Assembly: GCA_902778135.1 (NCBI GenBank)
Contig: CACYWP010000009.1
Location: forward strand, 1 to 64,000
Origin: an uncultured Coriobacteriaceae bacterium
GTDB lineage: Bacteria > Actinomycetota > Coriobacteriia > Coriobacteriales > Atopobiaceae
Direction: 5' to 3'
Length of the DNA stretch: 64,000 nt
The notes beneath the pieces are model-generated. The model saw only the letters and a program-made list of their open reading frames with translations, had not been told where the DNA came from and ran no database searches. The translations under genes were made by a program, and so were the position numbers. Positions 1 through 8,727 of this stretch are shown here, one piece after another (the first letter of the stretch is position 1; each line of letters begins with the position of its first letter).

Positions 1-834
1 CTCTACGCGGCCGCCGGCGTGCCCACCGCGCGCCAGGTGCGCGTCGCCGACCCCGGCGAGGTGCGCGCCTTCGCGGCCGAGGTCGGCTACCCCCTGTTCA
101 CCAAGCCCGAGCGCGGCGTCGGCGCCGGCGGGGCCCGCAAGATCGTGGACGAGGAGGCGCTCGAGGCCCTGCTGGCCCAGGACCTGGACGAGCCCTACGT
201 GCTCGAGGAGTACGTCGAGGGCGAGCTCTGCTCCTACGAGGCCATCGTCAACTCCAAGGGCGAGGTGCTCTTCGAGAACCAGTCGGAGTTCCCGCCCTCC
301 ATTGCCGACACCGTCGAGTTCATGCTCGACGTGGCCTACCACGCCTGCCCGGACGTCGATCCCAAGCTCGCTGCCGCAGGCAAGGCCACCATCAAGGCCT
401 TCGGCATCACGAGCCGCTTCGTGCACATGGAGTTCTTCCGCCTGACCGCCGACAAGCCGGGCCTGGGCAGCAAGGGCGACTACGTGGGCCTCGAAGTCAA
501 CGTGCGCGCGCCCGGCGGCTACACCCCCGACTTCATCAACTTCGCCCACTCTGCCGACGTGTACCAGATCTGGGCCGACATGGTCACCACCGACACCACC
601 ACACATGGCACCAATGGTGATACCTACTACGGCGTCTATGCCTGCCGCCGCGACTGCCACCGCTACGTGCACACGCATCAGGAGATCATGGACCGTTTCG
701 GCGACATCATCTGCATGCAGGGCCGCATGCCCGACGTGCTCTCCGACGACCTTGGCAACGACTTCTACGTCGCGCGCGCCAAGACGCTTGACATTCGCAA
801 CGAGTTCGTGGACTTCATCCAGCTTCAGGCATAG
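1..834 (+). CDS. ATP-grasp domain protein (5' end outside window)
   Basis: The reading frame is open from base 1, so the N-terminus lies upstream of the window; about 277 residues are visible. The segment reads as the ATP-binding half of an ATP-grasp ligase/carboxylase: a 'GYPLFTKPERGVGAGG' stretch where the family's ATP-binding lysine and glycine-rich loop sit, then 'YVLEEYVEGELCSYEAIV', and a metal-binding end 'GLEVNVRAPGGYTPDF' (Glu and Asn of the E-x-N signature). The partner substrate cannot be told from this part. A short gap separates it from azlC. The ATP-grasp assignment is solid; a finer function is not claimed. Confidence 0.75.
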   Translation, partial: LYAAAGVPTARQVRVADPGEVRAFAAEVGYPLFTKPERGVGAGGARKIVDEEALEALLAQDLDEPYVLEEYVEGELCSYEAIVNSKGEVLFENQSEFPPSIADTVEFMLDVAYHACPDVDPKLAAAGKATIKAFGITSRFVHMEFFRLTADKPGLGSKGDYVGLEVNVRAPGGYTPDFINFAHSADVYQIWADMVTTDTTTHGTNGDTYYGVYACRRDCHRYVHTHQEIMDRFGDIICMQGRMPDVLSDDLGNDFYVARAKTLDIRNEFVDFIQLQA

Positions 835-957
835 GATAAGGCTCCTGACGTTGTCTGCGGCCCGCATCGCTGCCGGTGCGGGCCGCTATACTGTCTTGGG
901 CCGCCCAGACCACGAAGCGGCTTCGTCCGTCTTCGCTCGCGGGCAAGGGAGGAACGT

Positions 958-1707
958 GTGAGCACACAATCGGCTGCAGCGCCATCGGCGCCAAGGAGGG
1001 CGCATCCCCTTGCCGAGGGGTTGCGCGACGGCCTCCCCATAGGCCTTGGTTATCTTGCCGTGGCTTTCTCGCTTGGCATTGCCGCGCGACAGGCAGGCCT
1101 CAATGCGGTGCAGGGGTTCATGGCAAGCCTGCTCTCCGTCGCCTCGGCTGGGGAGTATGCGGGCTTCACGCTCATCGCCGCACAGGCCTCCTACGCTGAG
1201 ATTGCGCTCGGAACCCTTGTCACCAACGCCCGCTACCTGCTGATGAGCACCGCCCTCTCGCAACGCTTCTCGCAGGACACGTCCCTCGCCAAGCGCATCG
1301 GCGTGGGACTGGGTGTGACCGACGAGCTGTTCGGCCTCGCCATCGCCACGCCTCGCGTGGAACCGTTCTACCAGTACGGCGCGATGCTCTCGTCCATCCC
1401 CCTGTGGTGCATCGGGACGTCCGCCGGCATCGTTGCCGGCGAGCTGCTGCCCGCGCGCGTGGTGACCGCGCTTTCCGTGTCGCTCTTTGGGATGTTCCTG
1501 GCGGTCATCATGCCAGCGGCCCGAACGGACCGGGTGGTGCGCATCTGCGTGCTTGCGAGCTTTGTGGCCAGCTATGCGGCAACCCACCTGATTCCCCTCA
1601 CCATGGCCTGGAGCAGCGGTACGCGCATCATCGTGCTCACGGTCATCATCGCTGCGGCAGCAGCGCTCATCCGTCCCGTTGACGCAGAGGGAGACGATGC
1701 CGCATGA
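958..1707 (+). CDS. azlC: AzlC family branched-chain amino acid exporter, large subunit
   Basis: 249-residue polytopic membrane protein beginning at GTG with a good ribosome site (gggaggaac) just upstream. After a basic cytoplasmic N-terminus comes the family hallmark 'EGLRDGLPIGLGYLAVAFSLG', followed by several hydrophobic helices and the conserved 'TNARYLLMS' region. AzlC with AzlD forms a two-subunit exporter for branched-chain amino acids and analogues. The stop overlaps the azlD start (ATGA), typical of translational coupling, so the two subunits are co-expressed. Length fits the family. Confidence 0.9.
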   Translation: MSTQSAAAPSAPRRAHPLAEGLRDGLPIGLGYLAVAFSLGIAARQAGLNAVQGFMASLLSVASAGEYAGFTLIAAQASYAEIALGTLVTNARYLLMSTALSQRFSQDTSLAKRIGVGLGVTDELFGLAIATPRVEPFYQYGAMLSSIPLWCIGTSAGIVAGELLPARVVTALSVSLFGMFLAVIMPAARTDRVVRICVLASFVASYAATHLIPLTMAWSSGTRIIVLTVIIAAAAALIRPVDAEGDDAA

Positions 1708-2006
1708 GCGCACGCATCTGGCTGAGCATCATCGTCATGGGTGCGGTGACCGTTGCCATCCGCCTGCTGCCCCTGACACTCATACGCAAGCCGCTCAAGA
1801 ACCGCTTCCTGCTGTCGTTTCTGCACTACGTGCCCTATGTGACCTTGGCCGTCATGACCTTCCCGGCCATCGTCGACTCATGCGAGACGCCCGTAGCAGG
1901 CATCGCGTCCCTCGTGGTGGGGGCAATCGCTGCCTGGTACGGGGCCAACATGGTGAGTGTGGCCGTCATCTGCTGCGTCGTCGCCTTCGTGCTGGGCCTG
2001 CTTTGA
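1704..2006 (+). CDS. azlD: AzlD family branched-chain amino acid transport subunit
   Basis: 100-residue, very hydrophobic protein with three to four membrane helices, overlapping the end of azlC by four bases. The conserved 'LLPLTL' and 'FLHYVPYVTLAVMTFPAI' segments and the small size match AzlD, the accessory subunit of AzlC-type exporters. Its position directly after azlC makes the assignment firm. Confidence 0.88.
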   Translation: MSARIWLSIIVMGAVTVAIRLLPLTLIRKPLKNRFLLSFLHYVPYVTLAVMTFPAIVDSCETPVAGIASLVVGAIAAWYGANMVSVAVICCVVAFVLGLL

Positions 2007-2110
2007 CCAACGCCCCCTGCGTGCACGGCCCGCGGCAACAACGCGCGCTGGCGACATGACCCCGCGTCGCTGACGCGCGCGTCATGCGGCAGGATCTCCC
2101 GCTGTCTCCG

Positions 2111-3289
2111 TCAGCGCACGGCAAACGCACGCGCGATGTCCCCCGCCATGCGCCACGGAAGCGGCCGTAGCTCGCGGTCGGCGATGTGGATCTGTTCGCG
2201 GATGGCGATGCCCTGCGGGCAGTGACGCTCGCACTTTCCGCAACCCACGCACTGGCGCGCGAAGGCCTTCTCCCTGCGCAACGACACCGTCTGCCAGTAC
2301 TCCTTGCGCCCGCTCCCCTTGCCCTCGGTGTACATGTGGTTGTAGCAGCGGAAGAGCGCAGGGATGTCCACACCCTGCGGACACGGCATGCAGTACCCAC
2401 AGCCGGTGCAGCCCACCCTCATGCGGGCGTTGATGGCGTCGCACACCTGCGCCAGCAGGGCAAAGTCCTCCTCGGTGAGCCGGCCGGCTTCGACCTCGCC
2501 CGCCACGCGGCAGTTCTCGTCAATCATCTCCAGGGAGTTCATGCCGCTGAGCACGACGGTCACCTGTGGTTGGTCCCAGAGCCAGCGGAAGGCCCACTCG
2601 GCAGCGCTCCAGCCCCGCTGCGATGCCGCGATCAGCCGCTTGCCCTCTTCGGGCATGAGGTCCACCAGCTTGCCCCCGCGCAGCGGCTCCATGATGACGA
2701 CCGGCACCCCGCGCTCGGCAGCGGCCATGAGGCCCCGGCGACCGGCCTGCGTATGCTCGTCAAGGTAGTTGTACTGGATCTGGCAGAAGTCCCAGTCGTA
2801 GGCCTCGAGCACCGCGATGAAGGCATCCGTACTCCCATGGAACGAAAAGCCGATCTGCCCGATCTGCCCCGCTTCCTTCTTTGCGGCAACCCACTCCTCG
2901 ATGCCCAGCCGTTGCAGGTTCTCCCACTGGGCAAGATCGGTCACCATGTGCATGAGGTAGTAGTCGATGTGGTCGGTACGCAGGCGACGCAGCTCCTCGT
3001 CGAAGAAGCGGTCGATGGCGGCAGCGCTATGCACAAGGTACTGCGGCAGCTTGGTGGCAACCTTCACCTTGTCGCGCACCCCATTGCTCTCCAAGACCCT
3101 GCCCAGCAGCTCCTCGGAGCCCGGATAGACATACGCCGTGTCGAAGTAATTGACTCCCTGCTCAATTGCATGCAGGATCTCGCGCTCGGCCTTGTCGTAG
3201 TCGATTGCCGCACCCTTGTGTGTGAAGCGCATGCAACCAAAGCCCAGGATGGAGAGCTCGTTACCGTAACGGTCATTGCGATAGTTCAT
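2111..3289 (-). CDS. Aldo/keto reductase with C-terminal 2x[4Fe-4S] ferredoxin domain
   Basis: 392 residues. The N-terminal ~280 residues are an aldo/keto reductase barrel: 'ILGFGCMRFT' start, 'YFDTAYVYPGSEELLG' with the catalytic Asp/Tyr, 'KVKVATKLP' with the catalytic Lys, and a later 'DYYLMHMV'. The last ~100 residues carry ferredoxin-type cysteine motifs, CTGCGYCMPCPQG and CVGCGKCERHCPQG, so electrons can pass between NAD(P)H chemistry and iron-sulphur clusters. This architecture is common in anaerobes; the substrate is unknown. The ATG start has a good site (aaggggg) upstream. It is transcribed alone, convergent with azlCD. Confidence 0.9.
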   Translation of the reverse strand: MNYRNDRYGNELSILGFGCMRFTHKGAAIDYDKAEREILHAIEQGVNYFDTAYVYPGSEELLGRVLESNGVRDKVKVATKLPQYLVHSAAAIDRFFDEELRRLRTDHIDYYLMHMVTDLAQWENLQRLGIEEWVAAKKEAGQIGQIGFSFHGSTDAFIAVLEAYDWDFCQIQYNYLDEHTQAGRRGLMAAAERGVPVVIMEPLRGGKLVDLMPEEGKRLIAASQRGWSAAEWAFRWLWDQPQVTVVLSGMNSLEMIDENCRVAGEVEAGRLTEEDFALLAQVCDAINARMRVGCTGCGYCMPCPQGVDIPALFRCYNHMYTEGKGSGRKEYWQTVSLRREKAFARQCVGCGKCERHCPQGIAIREQIHIADRELRPLPWRMAGDIARAFAVR

Positions 3290-3439
3290 AGCACATACCC
3301 CCTTGTGCTCACCATCATAGCGTGATGTCGGGCTGCTTGAGGGGAGAGGCGCATGTCAGGGGGCAACCCGCATCACACCGCACGACGTCGCAGGTCACAT
3401 CCCGTATCATGGTGCCATTCCGCATGCAAAGGAGCCACC

Positions 3440-6322
3440 TTGGAGACACGGGAACCCACCACAGCCGTACGCACCTTCCAGCTGGAGTACGCGCGCTTCC
3501 GCATGCTCGCGGAGGCGGAGGTCATGGGCGTCGAGAACCCCGGCATCGAGTTCTGGCTGCTGGGACTGCTCCACCTTGCCTCGGTCTCGGACTACCGGAT
3601 GGACATCTTCTCCACCCCACAGGTCGGTTGGGAGGACAAGCTGCAGGCACGGTCCCGCATCCGACAGGAGCTTGCGTCACGCGGCATCATCGCCAGTAGG
3701 CTGGGATCCATCCTACGCACGCTGCTCTCCCAGGGAGCGGAGAGCGACCCCGACCTCGTGGAGTCCCATCTTGCCGCAGACGACCCCCTGCGGGAGCTCC
3801 TCGACCACCCCACCGACACCATCGCCCAGGCAATCATGCGCCTGCAGCTGCTCACGGTGTTGAAGAGCTTCCGCGACACGCTTGAGGCCACTACCGAGAT
3901 CGGTGCCGTCACCGAGGACCTTCCCCCAGAGAAGCCATCGTTGGGGAGACAGTGGGACGCATACCGCATCGCACTCGTCGAGTCTAGAGGAAGGGCTTGG
4001 GGTGCCCTCAAGCTGATAGATGACCCCGACCTTCTGTGCGACTTGGCCCTGCACGCCGCATACCCCGGCATACGCCACGAATCCCTGTGGAAGCTCAATG
4101 GTCAGGATTCCTTGCACGGCTCCAAGATGCGCCGCCTTCTGGAAGGGGTCGCAGCCCACGATACGGAGACGGGCGTTCGCAGCTTTGCCCAGCGCCTCCT
4201 GCACAGGCTGCCTCAAGAGCCCGAGCCCAAACCCAGCAAGCCCCACAACCTGCGCCACAGTGTCCTCAACCCGAACCTCGAGGCTCTCTGTGCATGGGGC
4301 ATGCTCGACCCGGACGACCCCGATGACCTCGACCTCATCTCCTACCTCTATCACGTGAACAACTGCATGCGGTTTGGCAACCTGCTACCCGACACGTATC
4401 GCCGCAGGCTCGACCAGTACGAGCTCAGGCGCTCTCTCATGCGCCGCGAGTACGAGATTGACGTTCTCGAAGACTATGTGATGAACGGCGAAGACGACTA
4501 CCTGCGCGCCTTCTCCTTCTGCCGGCTCACCGGATGGGCGCACTGGGAGGACTGCGACCAGTTCAGCACCCTGGATTATGGGTGCGGAGCGGTACCGGGA
4601 TACACCCCCGAGCAGGCAGCCCGCCTCTGCGACAAGGTCAAGCAACAACTGGGCAGCTATCCTCCTGACTATTACCCATGGAGTCCCATGGACCCACGCG
4701 ACGTGGTGCGCGAGGGAGCCTACATGGTGTCCGAGCAGCTGCGTTACGGGCGCAACTTCTACGATGCGACCAGCTTTGTGGGACAGCTCGCCCGCGAGGA
4801 GGCAGCCGCACTGGGCATCGCAGAGGAAGGTCCCGAGTTTTGGCTACTCGGAGCTCTGCATTTTGCCCAGTATGGCCAAGAAGACACACAGCTGCCGTAC
4901 TTCCCCTTCCGCTCTAAAACCGATGCGGAAGAGGAGGCCATGCGCTGCAGGCAGCTGCTCGACGCATACGGCATCGAACGCGCTCGTTTCGAACGCCTTT
5001 TGCGTGGCGCACTTGCGCAGGGAGCCGAGAGCGACCCCGCCCTCCTCCCCAGCCTCTTCGATACCGCAGAGCGGGTGAGGGATTGGCATTGGAATCCCGT
5101 CAAGCCCGTCGACCTAATGAAGGCAGCCCTGAGGCAGCCCACCGATACCACGCGCCTCGCCCTGATGCGCCTTGGCCTACTCATGACACTCGAACGATGC
5201 TGGCCTGGCCTGCAACGCGGCCTCTCGTACCGGCCCGACATGTTCCGCGACCAGTTCCGTCTCAAGGAGATCGACCTTACGCAGGTGGACATCTCCGGAA
5301 CGACAGACTTGAGCTACATGTTCCAGCGCTGCCGCTCGCTCACCGCCATAGACCTCTCCCCACTCGACACCGCGCACATCACCAACATGAGCCGCATGTT
5401 CTGGGACTGCGAGGCGCTCACGTCCATCGATCTTTCGCCACTCGACACCTCACGGGTCACCGACCTCTCCGGCTTCCTCTATTCATGCGAGAGCCTCCGT
5501 TCGGTCGACCTCTCGCCCCTTGACACCTCGCGGGTCACCACTATGGAGAGCCTCCTTCAAGGCTGCGAGCGTCTGGAGGAGGTCTGCTTGGACGGACTCG
5601 ACACCTCGCAGGTCACCACGATGGAAGGCATGTTCCGCTTCTGCCACGCGCTGTGTCGCGTAGACCTCTCGGGACTCGACACCTCGTGCGTCCAAGACAT
5701 GACCGGCATGTTCAGCAAATGCTACCGCCTCGAGGAGTTTCCCGACCTCTCCCGCAACGACACCTCGCAGGTCGAGGACATGACCTTCATGTTCGCCAAT
5801 TGCACGTCCCTACGTTCCGTCGACCTCACCCGTGTTGACCTGCGTTCTGCCAAGAAAATGTGGGGCATGTTCGAAGGGTGCACGTCACTCGAGCGCGCCG
5901 ACCTCTCGGGCATTTACGCGCCGCAGCTCGAGCGGATAGATGACCTGTTCAAGGACTGTACCGCACTCGTGGAGGTGAGCTTCGAGGGCTTCCATGCGCC
6001 ACGTCTGGACAATGTGGCCAAGCTGTTCAAAGGCTGCAGCTCGCTCAAGAGCGTCGACCTCAGCTGCCTCGATATCCTCGATGCTGATAAGCCGCTCTTT
6101 GCCTCGGAGGCCTTCGAGGACTGCACGGCACTCGAGCGGTTCAGCATCCCGGCTGCTTGGCCCCTCAAGTACGAATCATACGGTGCCACGCTGCCCAATC
6201 CCACCGCCCCATGCGGCAAGTGGTGGTCGTGCGCAGAGGGGCGCTGGATGAGCCCCGGGGAGATATGCGAACGAGGTCCGATGGCCGACACCTTCACGAG
6301 CACGCCGCAGGAGGCGAGCTGA
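3440..6322 (+). CDS. Large BspA-like (DUF285) leucine-rich repeat protein without signal peptide
   Basis: 960 residues if read from TTG at 3440, which follows a perfect aaaggag site; an in-frame ATG at 3353 has no such site. There are three parts. An N-terminal ~100-residue alpha-helical block with 'EFWLLGLLHLA' and 'LSQGAESDPDL' is repeated near residues 450-580 as 'EFWLLGALHFA' and 'LAQGAESDPAL', so the protein contains a diverged tandem domain; its pattern recalls Clp N-terminal repeats (inference). A linker lies between. Residues ~605-905 hold about ten 24-25-residue repeats of the form 'L..IDLS.LDTS.VT.MS.MF..C.', the BspA/DUF285 LRR pattern. No signal peptide or anchor is visible, unlike typical surface BspA proteins, so a cytoplasmic role is likely. 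Ligand unknown. Confidence 0.8.
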   Translation: METREPTTAVRTFQLEYARFRMLAEAEVMGVENPGIEFWLLGLLHLASVSDYRMDIFSTPQVGWEDKLQARSRIRQELASRGIIASRLGSILRTLLSQGAESDPDLVESHLAADDPLRELLDHPTDTIAQAIMRLQLLTVLKSFRDTLEATTEIGAVTEDLPPEKPSLGRQWDAYRIALVESRGRAWGALKLIDDPDLLCDLALHAAYPGIRHESLWKLNGQDSLHGSKMRRLLEGVAAHDTETGVRSFAQRLLHRLPQEPEPKPSKPHNLRHSVLNPNLEALCAWGMLDPDDPDDLDLISYLYHVNNCMRFGNLLPDTYRRRLDQYELRRSLMRREYEIDVLEDYVMNGEDDYLRAFSFCRLTGWAHWEDCDQFSTLDYGCGAVPGYTPEQAARLCDKVKQQLGSYPPDYYPWSPMDPRDVVREGAYMVSEQLRYGRNFYDATSFVGQLAREEAAALGIAEEGPEFWLLGALHFAQYGQEDTQLPYFPFRSKTDAEEEAMRCRQLLDAYGIERARFERLLRGALAQGAESDPALLPSLFDTAERVRDWHWNPVKPVDLMKAALRQPTDTTRLALMRLGLLMTLERCWPGLQRGLSYRPDMFRDQFRLKEIDLTQVDISGTTDLSYMFQRCRSLTAIDLSPLDTAHITNMSRMFWDCEALTSIDLSPLDTSRVTDLSGFLYSCESLRSVDLSPLDTSRVTTMESLLQGCERLEEVCLDGLDTSQVTTMEGMFRFCHALCRVDLSGLDTSCVQDMTGMFSKCYRLEEFPDLSRNDTSQVEDMTFMFANCTSLRSVDLTRVDLRSAKKMWGMFEGCTSLERADLSGIYAPQLERIDDLFKDCTALVEVSFEGFHAPRLDNVAKLFKGCSSLKSVDLSCLDILDADKPLFASEAFEDCTALERFSIPAAWPLKYESYGATLPNPTAPCGKWWSCAEGRWMSPGEICERGPMADTFTSTPQEAS

Positions 6323-6425
6323 ACCCCAGCCGCATGCGCCGCACGTGCACAGGCATCGAGGGGTGGACCGATAGACCCGCCCCTCGAACTATGACAACGT
6401 CAGTCGTCGTGTTTCTCTGACCTGC

Positions 6426-7430
6426 CTACAAGATCATCTCGATGATGAGGGCACAGACGCCACCCAGCGCCATCGTGGCAGGCAGGGTGACCACCCATGC
6501 GGTGAAGATGCTGCCGGCCATGCCCCACTTGACCTTCTTGGTGCCACGCACCGAGCCGGCACCCATGATCGAGGTGGTCAGAACCTGGGTCGTGGAGACC
6601 GGGGCACCGAGGGCCGTCATGGTCTCGATGGCAAACGCCGATGACACCTGGGCCGCGAATCCCAGCGCCGAGTCGAGCTTGGTCACACCGTTGCCCACGG
6701 TCTTCATGATGCGTCGGCCACCGATCGAGGTTCCCAGTGCCATCGTCGCCGCGCACGTGACCTTCACCCACATGGGCACGCCCGAACCCTGGGGCAGTGC
6801 ACCGGCGGCGATGAGCGCCAGCGTGATGATGCCCATGGTCTTCTGGGCGTCGTTGTTGCCATGGCTGTAGGACATGACGAGCGAGGAGGCTATCTGCAGC
6901 TTGTGGAAGAGGCTGCTGGCCTTGGCGGGATGCCAGTAGGCGAACAGCTCCAACAGCAGCTTCATCAGCAGGAAGCCGATGCACAGGCCGATGAGCGGCG
7001 AGGTGAACAGCGGAATCAGCACCTTCTCGGCAACGCCACCCCACTCGACGGTGCTGGTCGTACGGGTGAAGACGATGGTCGCGCCGATGAGGCTGCCGAT
7101 GAGGGCGTGGCTGGAGCTGGAGGGGATGGAGAACCACCACGTCGCCAGGTCCCAGATGATGGCGCCCAGCAGCGCCGCAAGGATGACGTAGAGCTCCAGC
7201 GACACGTTGACCAGCCCATGGGCGATGGTCATGGCCACCTTCTCGGCCACCTTCTCGCTGGTCAGAGCACCGATGAAGTTCATCGCCGCCGACATCAGGA
7301 TGGCCGTGCGCACCGGTAGCGCGCGCGTGTACACGGTCGTTGCAATGGTGTTGGCCGTATCGTGGAAGCCGTTGATGAACTCGAAGACGATGGCGGAAGC
7401 AAGCACGCCGAGGAGCAGTGGGCTAAGCAT
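6426..7430 (-). CDS. pit: Inorganic phosphate transporter, PiT family
   Basis: 334-residue membrane protein with the twin PiT signatures: 'FEFINGFHDTANTIATTV' near the N-terminus and 'SYSHGNNDAQKTMGIITLAL' in the second half, each containing the conserved G-x-N-D/H-D phosphate-site residues. Ten or so helices are apparent. PiT proteins import phosphate (or metal-phosphate) driven by H+ or Na+. The gene overlaps the upstream DUF47 gene by eight bases, a classic pit/DUF47 pair in which the DUF47 protein modulates transport. Confidence 0.93.
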   Translation of the reverse strand: MLSPLLLGVLASAIVFEFINGFHDTANTIATTVYTRALPVRTAILMSAAMNFIGALTSEKVAEKVAMTIAHGLVNVSLELYVILAALLGAIIWDLATWWFSIPSSSSHALIGSLIGATIVFTRTTSTVEWGGVAEKVLIPLFTSPLIGLCIGFLLMKLLLELFAYWHPAKASSLFHKLQIASSLVMSYSHGNNDAQKTMGIITLALIAAGALPQGSGVPMWVKVTCAATMALGTSIGGRRIMKTVGNGVTKLDSALGFAAQVSSAFAIETMTALGAPVSTTQVLTTSIMGAGSVRGTKKVKWGMAGSIFTAWVVTLPATMALGGVCALIIEMIL

Positions 7431-8046
7431 TTTTCATCAGCACGCTGCGAACTACGTTCGCAACGCCCTTGCACGAGTCGACGGTCGACTCCATGGTGTC
7501 CAGCAGCGACTTCCACTTCAGGATCTCGACCGCATCGTTGTGCTCGTGGAAGATGTTGGCCAGCCCCTGACGAGACACGGTGTCGCCCTCGTCCTCTATG
7601 GTCCCCACCGTGTGCATCTTCTCGCGCACGACCGGGTCCCTCTTGAAGTTCTCGAAGTGCTCGAACAGCTCCTTCAGCTCCATGGCCGCACGCTGCGTCA
7701 ACTCGGCCATCTGTATGGCCTCGGGGCGCATGTCATCGATGTCGTAGAGGTCGAAGCGCGCGGCAGCGTTGTCCATGCCGTCGGCGATGTGGTCGAGCTC
7801 GCGCACCAGCAGGTTGATGTCCTCGCGGTCGAAGGGCGTGATGAAGGAGTTCTCCAGCAGCGTGAGCGTCTCGCGCGTGATGGCGTCGCACTTTACCTCG
7901 TAGTCCTTGACCTCGGGGATGCGCGACTTCTGGGCGGGCCAGTGGTGGGTGATGTCGACAAACACGTCGGATGCCGCCGCGACCTGGGTGGCTAGCTCGA
8001 TGAACTTGTCGTAGAACTGGTTTTCGATGTGACGCACGCGACTCAT
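7423..8046 (-). CDS. DUF47 (PhoU-like, YkaA family) phosphate-transport accessory protein
   Basis: 207 residues from ATG 8046, which has a gggag site; an upstream in-frame start at 8073 lacks one. The sequence is almost wholly helical with acidic/histidine metal-ligand positions typical of PhoU-like bundles ('ELDHIADGMDNAAARFDLYD', 'EDEGDTVSR'). DUF47 proteins are cytoplasmic partners of PiT transporters, and the overlap with pit supports co-translation. Residues around 'FITPFDREDINLLVRELD' are the family's best conserved block. Confidence 0.9.
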   Translation of the reverse strand: MSRVRHIENQFYDKFIELATQVAAASDVFVDITHHWPAQKSRIPEVKDYEVKCDAITRETLTLLENSFITPFDREDINLLVRELDHIADGMDNAAARFDLYDIDDMRPEAIQMAELTQRAAMELKELFEHFENFKRDPVVREKMHTVGTIEDEGDTVSRQGLANIFHEHNDAVEILKWKSLLDTMESTVDSCKGVANVVRSVLMKNA

Positions 8047-8099
8047 GTCTACCACTCCCTCACATGTAAGCAAGGACCTGCGGATGAATCAGGTACAGA

Positions 8100-8128
8100 A
8101 CGTAAAGAGCTTGTTCTCATTTTGTCAA
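8100..8128 (-). promoter_or_regulatory. Candidate promoter of the DUF47-pit operon
   Basis: A perfect -35 hexamer TTGACA (8128 to 8123, minus strand) is followed after 17 bases by a weak -10, TTACGT. It lies about 55 bases before the DUF47 start in the most AT-rich part of the 8047-8462 gap. The rest of that gap holds no convincing gene. Confidence 0.4.
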
Positions 8129-8462
8129 CTCTTTGCATCCTTGTACCCAGTTATACGCGCAAACGTGAATATTATAGCGACATTCGGCGGATATTATAGG
8201 CTGTTCGTAAAGTAAACGTTAAGCACACTAACCAAGCCCATGGCAAGAACGAAGCGCTTCGGAGGCATCCGCGCGATGGCTTGGGGCTCCTTGTCCCAAT
8301 GGGTCCACGTCTGCTAGACGCGTTTTTACGCAACGACTCCGTGCACGCAATGGGTTGTGCCTGCATGTTCTCACGGCATCCTTTGACTATTTGAGAGTCA
8401 TGTCCAGCATAGGTGTCCCATTGGTCACCCCTGGGGGTCGGGCAGTCCATAAGCTAGGTCTC

Positions 8463-8711
8463 ATGGTGACCGAGGGACAGATCGCAACGACACGACGCAA
8501 CCTGGGCAACCGCATCCGCCTCGTCCGCACGGGCCAAGGGCTGACGCAGGGCAGGTTCGCGTTGATGATTGGCATGGACCGAAGCTACCTCCTCGATGTC
8601 GAGAAGGGCCGCCGCAACGTCTCCGTCGACAACCTCATCAGGATCTCGAACGGTCTCGGCATCAAGCTGTCCGATCTCTGCCGGGGAGTCGACGAGCAAC
8701 AGGCGATGTGA
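8463..8711 (+). CDS. Small XRE-type helix-turn-helix regulator
   Basis: 82 residues from ATG 8463, with a weak aggt site; ATG at 8400 and 8355 are in-frame alternatives, so the N-terminus is uncertain. The body is a Cro/C1 helix-turn-helix: 'LGNRIRLVRTGQGLTQGRFA' for helices 1-2, then 'IGMDRSYLLDVEKGRRNVS' for the recognition helix, and 'LIRISNGLGIKLSDLC' closing the domain. There is no effector domain. It stands alone between pit/DUF47 and a surface-protein gene read from the other strand; target unknown. Confidence 0.75.
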   Translation: MVTEGQIATTRRNLGNRIRLVRTGQGLTQGRFALMIGMDRSYLLDVEKGRRNVSVDNLIRISNGLGIKLSDLCRGVDEQQAM

Positions 8712-8727
8712 GGACGCCGGTACAGCC

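Noticed and set aside
2186..3325. Plus-strand ORF opposite the aldo/keto reductase
   Set aside because: Antisense shadow; the real gene has cysteine clusters and catalytic motifs.
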